A DNA stretch of 5,069 nt from Clostridiales bacterium (GTDB taxonomy: Bacteria; Bacillota; Clostridia; Oscillospirales; Acutalibacteraceae), in the NCBI GenBank assembly GCA_019417145.1, contig DXVY01000027.1:8170-13238 (forward strand), written 5' to 3'. Within the stretch, counting starts at the first letter, position 1; each line of letters starts with the position of its first letter. The notes under the pieces are model-generated. The model saw only the letters and a list, made by a program, of their open reading frames with translations, had not been told where the DNA came from and searched no databases. The position numbers were made by a program, and so were the translations under genes. This document shows positions 4,596-5,069 of the stretch, in pieces.

Positions 4596-5069
4596 CTACC
4601 TTCCGCTATCGCCGTAGTTTTTCAACACACGGGCCGAAGGATCGTCCACGTCGCAGCCCTCCCAGGTCCTGTTGGGCATCCAGAAGCCGGGAATCATCCC
4701 GCCCTGGCCGGGATAATATTTTTCAAAAATTTCCCGGTATAGAAGGGATTCCTTGGTAAAGGGCGGATGGGCAGTATAACGACCGCAAAGTCTTTTCCAG
4801 CCGTTGCCCATATAGACGTCCTCGGCATACTCCTTTAGGTCGTCCACCATACTATGGCCCACAGCGTCGCTAAAGGCCGCCTTTTCCCGCCACAGGATCT
4901 CTTCCGGCAGGTAATCGCCCCTAAATGCCTGCCGCAGAAGATACTTTCCCTTGCTATGGGTGTTCCTCTTCCGCTCCGGGTCCACGGACATGACATAGCG
5001 CACAAAATCCAGATCGCCGAAGGGCACCCTGGCCTCCAGGCTGTTGACCGCGATGCAGCGGTCGGCCCG
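4596..5069 (-). CDS. asnB: Asparagine synthetase B, glutamine-hydrolysing, C-terminal part (runs off the right edge)
   Basis: The enzyme converts aspartate to asparagine using glutamine and ATP in the cytoplasm. Only the last 157 residues are here, the end of the ATP-dependent synthetase domain. They show NSLEARVPFGDLDF, then KYLLRQAF, YLPEEILWREKAAFSDAVG (with the lysine that matches Lys449 of the E. coli enzyme) and the family's C-terminal GFWMPN ... DDPSARVL tail. The glutaminase domain and SGGxDSS ATP-binding loop would lie beyond the window. The frame is open from base 5069 to the TAG at 4596-4598, so the start codon is not in view; the GTG at 5025-5027 is an internal valine of EARVPF. 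The normal tail indicates an intact gene end. No strong intrinsic terminator follows; instead there is a series of hairpins. Confidence 0.95.
   Translation of the reverse strand, partial: RADRCIAVNSLEARVPFGDLDFVRYVMSVDPERKRNTHSKGKYLLRQAFRGDYLPEEILWREKAAFSDAVGHSMVDDLKEYAEDVYMGNGWKRLCGRYTAHPPFTKESLLYREIFEKYYPGQGGMIPGFWMPNRTWEGCDVDDPSARVLKNYGDSGR

Noticed and set aside
4265..4600. Retron, riboswitch or T-box in the hairpin cluster
   Set aside because: There is no reverse transcriptase in view, no T-box sequence motif, and the cluster is downstream rather than upstream of asnB. No known class was recognised.
4454..4759. Plus-strand frame with GGAGG just before ATG, giving a Cys/Lys/Arg-rich peptide
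   Set aside because: The GGAGG is only two bases from the ATG, the frame runs deep into the antisense of asnB, and it lies within the spacer and arm of an inverted repeat.

Overview
The window looks like chromosomal DNA from a GC-rich, anaerobic, probably gut-dwelling Clostridia member (Oscillospiraceae/Ruminococcaceae type). The basis is Firmicutes-style GGAGG ribosome sites, GC-rich codon use, a dockerin-tailed secreted carbohydrate esterase and an AraC/cupin sugar-type regulator. Species cannot be named from the sequence alone.

Left part (1-3454): a divergent pair. An AraC-family regulator runs leftward and off the window edge (247 residues visible). An 832-residue exported multidomain SGNH/GDSL esterase runs rightward. 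They share a ~146-bp AT-rich intergenic region that holds a good extended -10 promoter for the regulator, a candidate promoter for the esterase, and a tandem CTTTTTGG repeat between the two -35 boxes, a plausible operator. The likely reading is a regulator controlling itself and a glycan deacetylase/esterase. The esterase ends in a strong hairpin terminator usable from both sides.

Middle part (3455-4216): a convergent leftward gene for a small basic, proline-rich 91-residue protein of unknown function. It has a clear ribosome site and a long (~155 nt) leader with two GC-rich hairpins, bracketed by a 9-bp direct repeat, downstream of an extended -10 promoter. Immediately upstream lies a relic of an IS200/IS605-family tnpA transposase. 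It is recognisable only after translating from a TTG codon in a frame broken by a stop, and its ribosome site can pair with an upstream TCCTCC, as in the known IS200 translational control.

Right part (4217-5069): a non-coding stretch of about 380 bases with a dense succession of inverted repeats, followed by the C-terminal 157 residues of a leftward glutamine-hydrolysing asparagine synthetase (asnB) that continues past the right edge. In one hairpin a mismatch on the + strand becomes a G-U pair on the - strand, so the structures fit an RNA transcribed leftward: the asnB 3' region, the insertion-sequence leader, or both.

The least explained parts are the 91-residue protein with its structured leader and the hairpin cluster at 4307-4565. 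I found no CRISPR array, tRNA, rRNA or complete mobile element.
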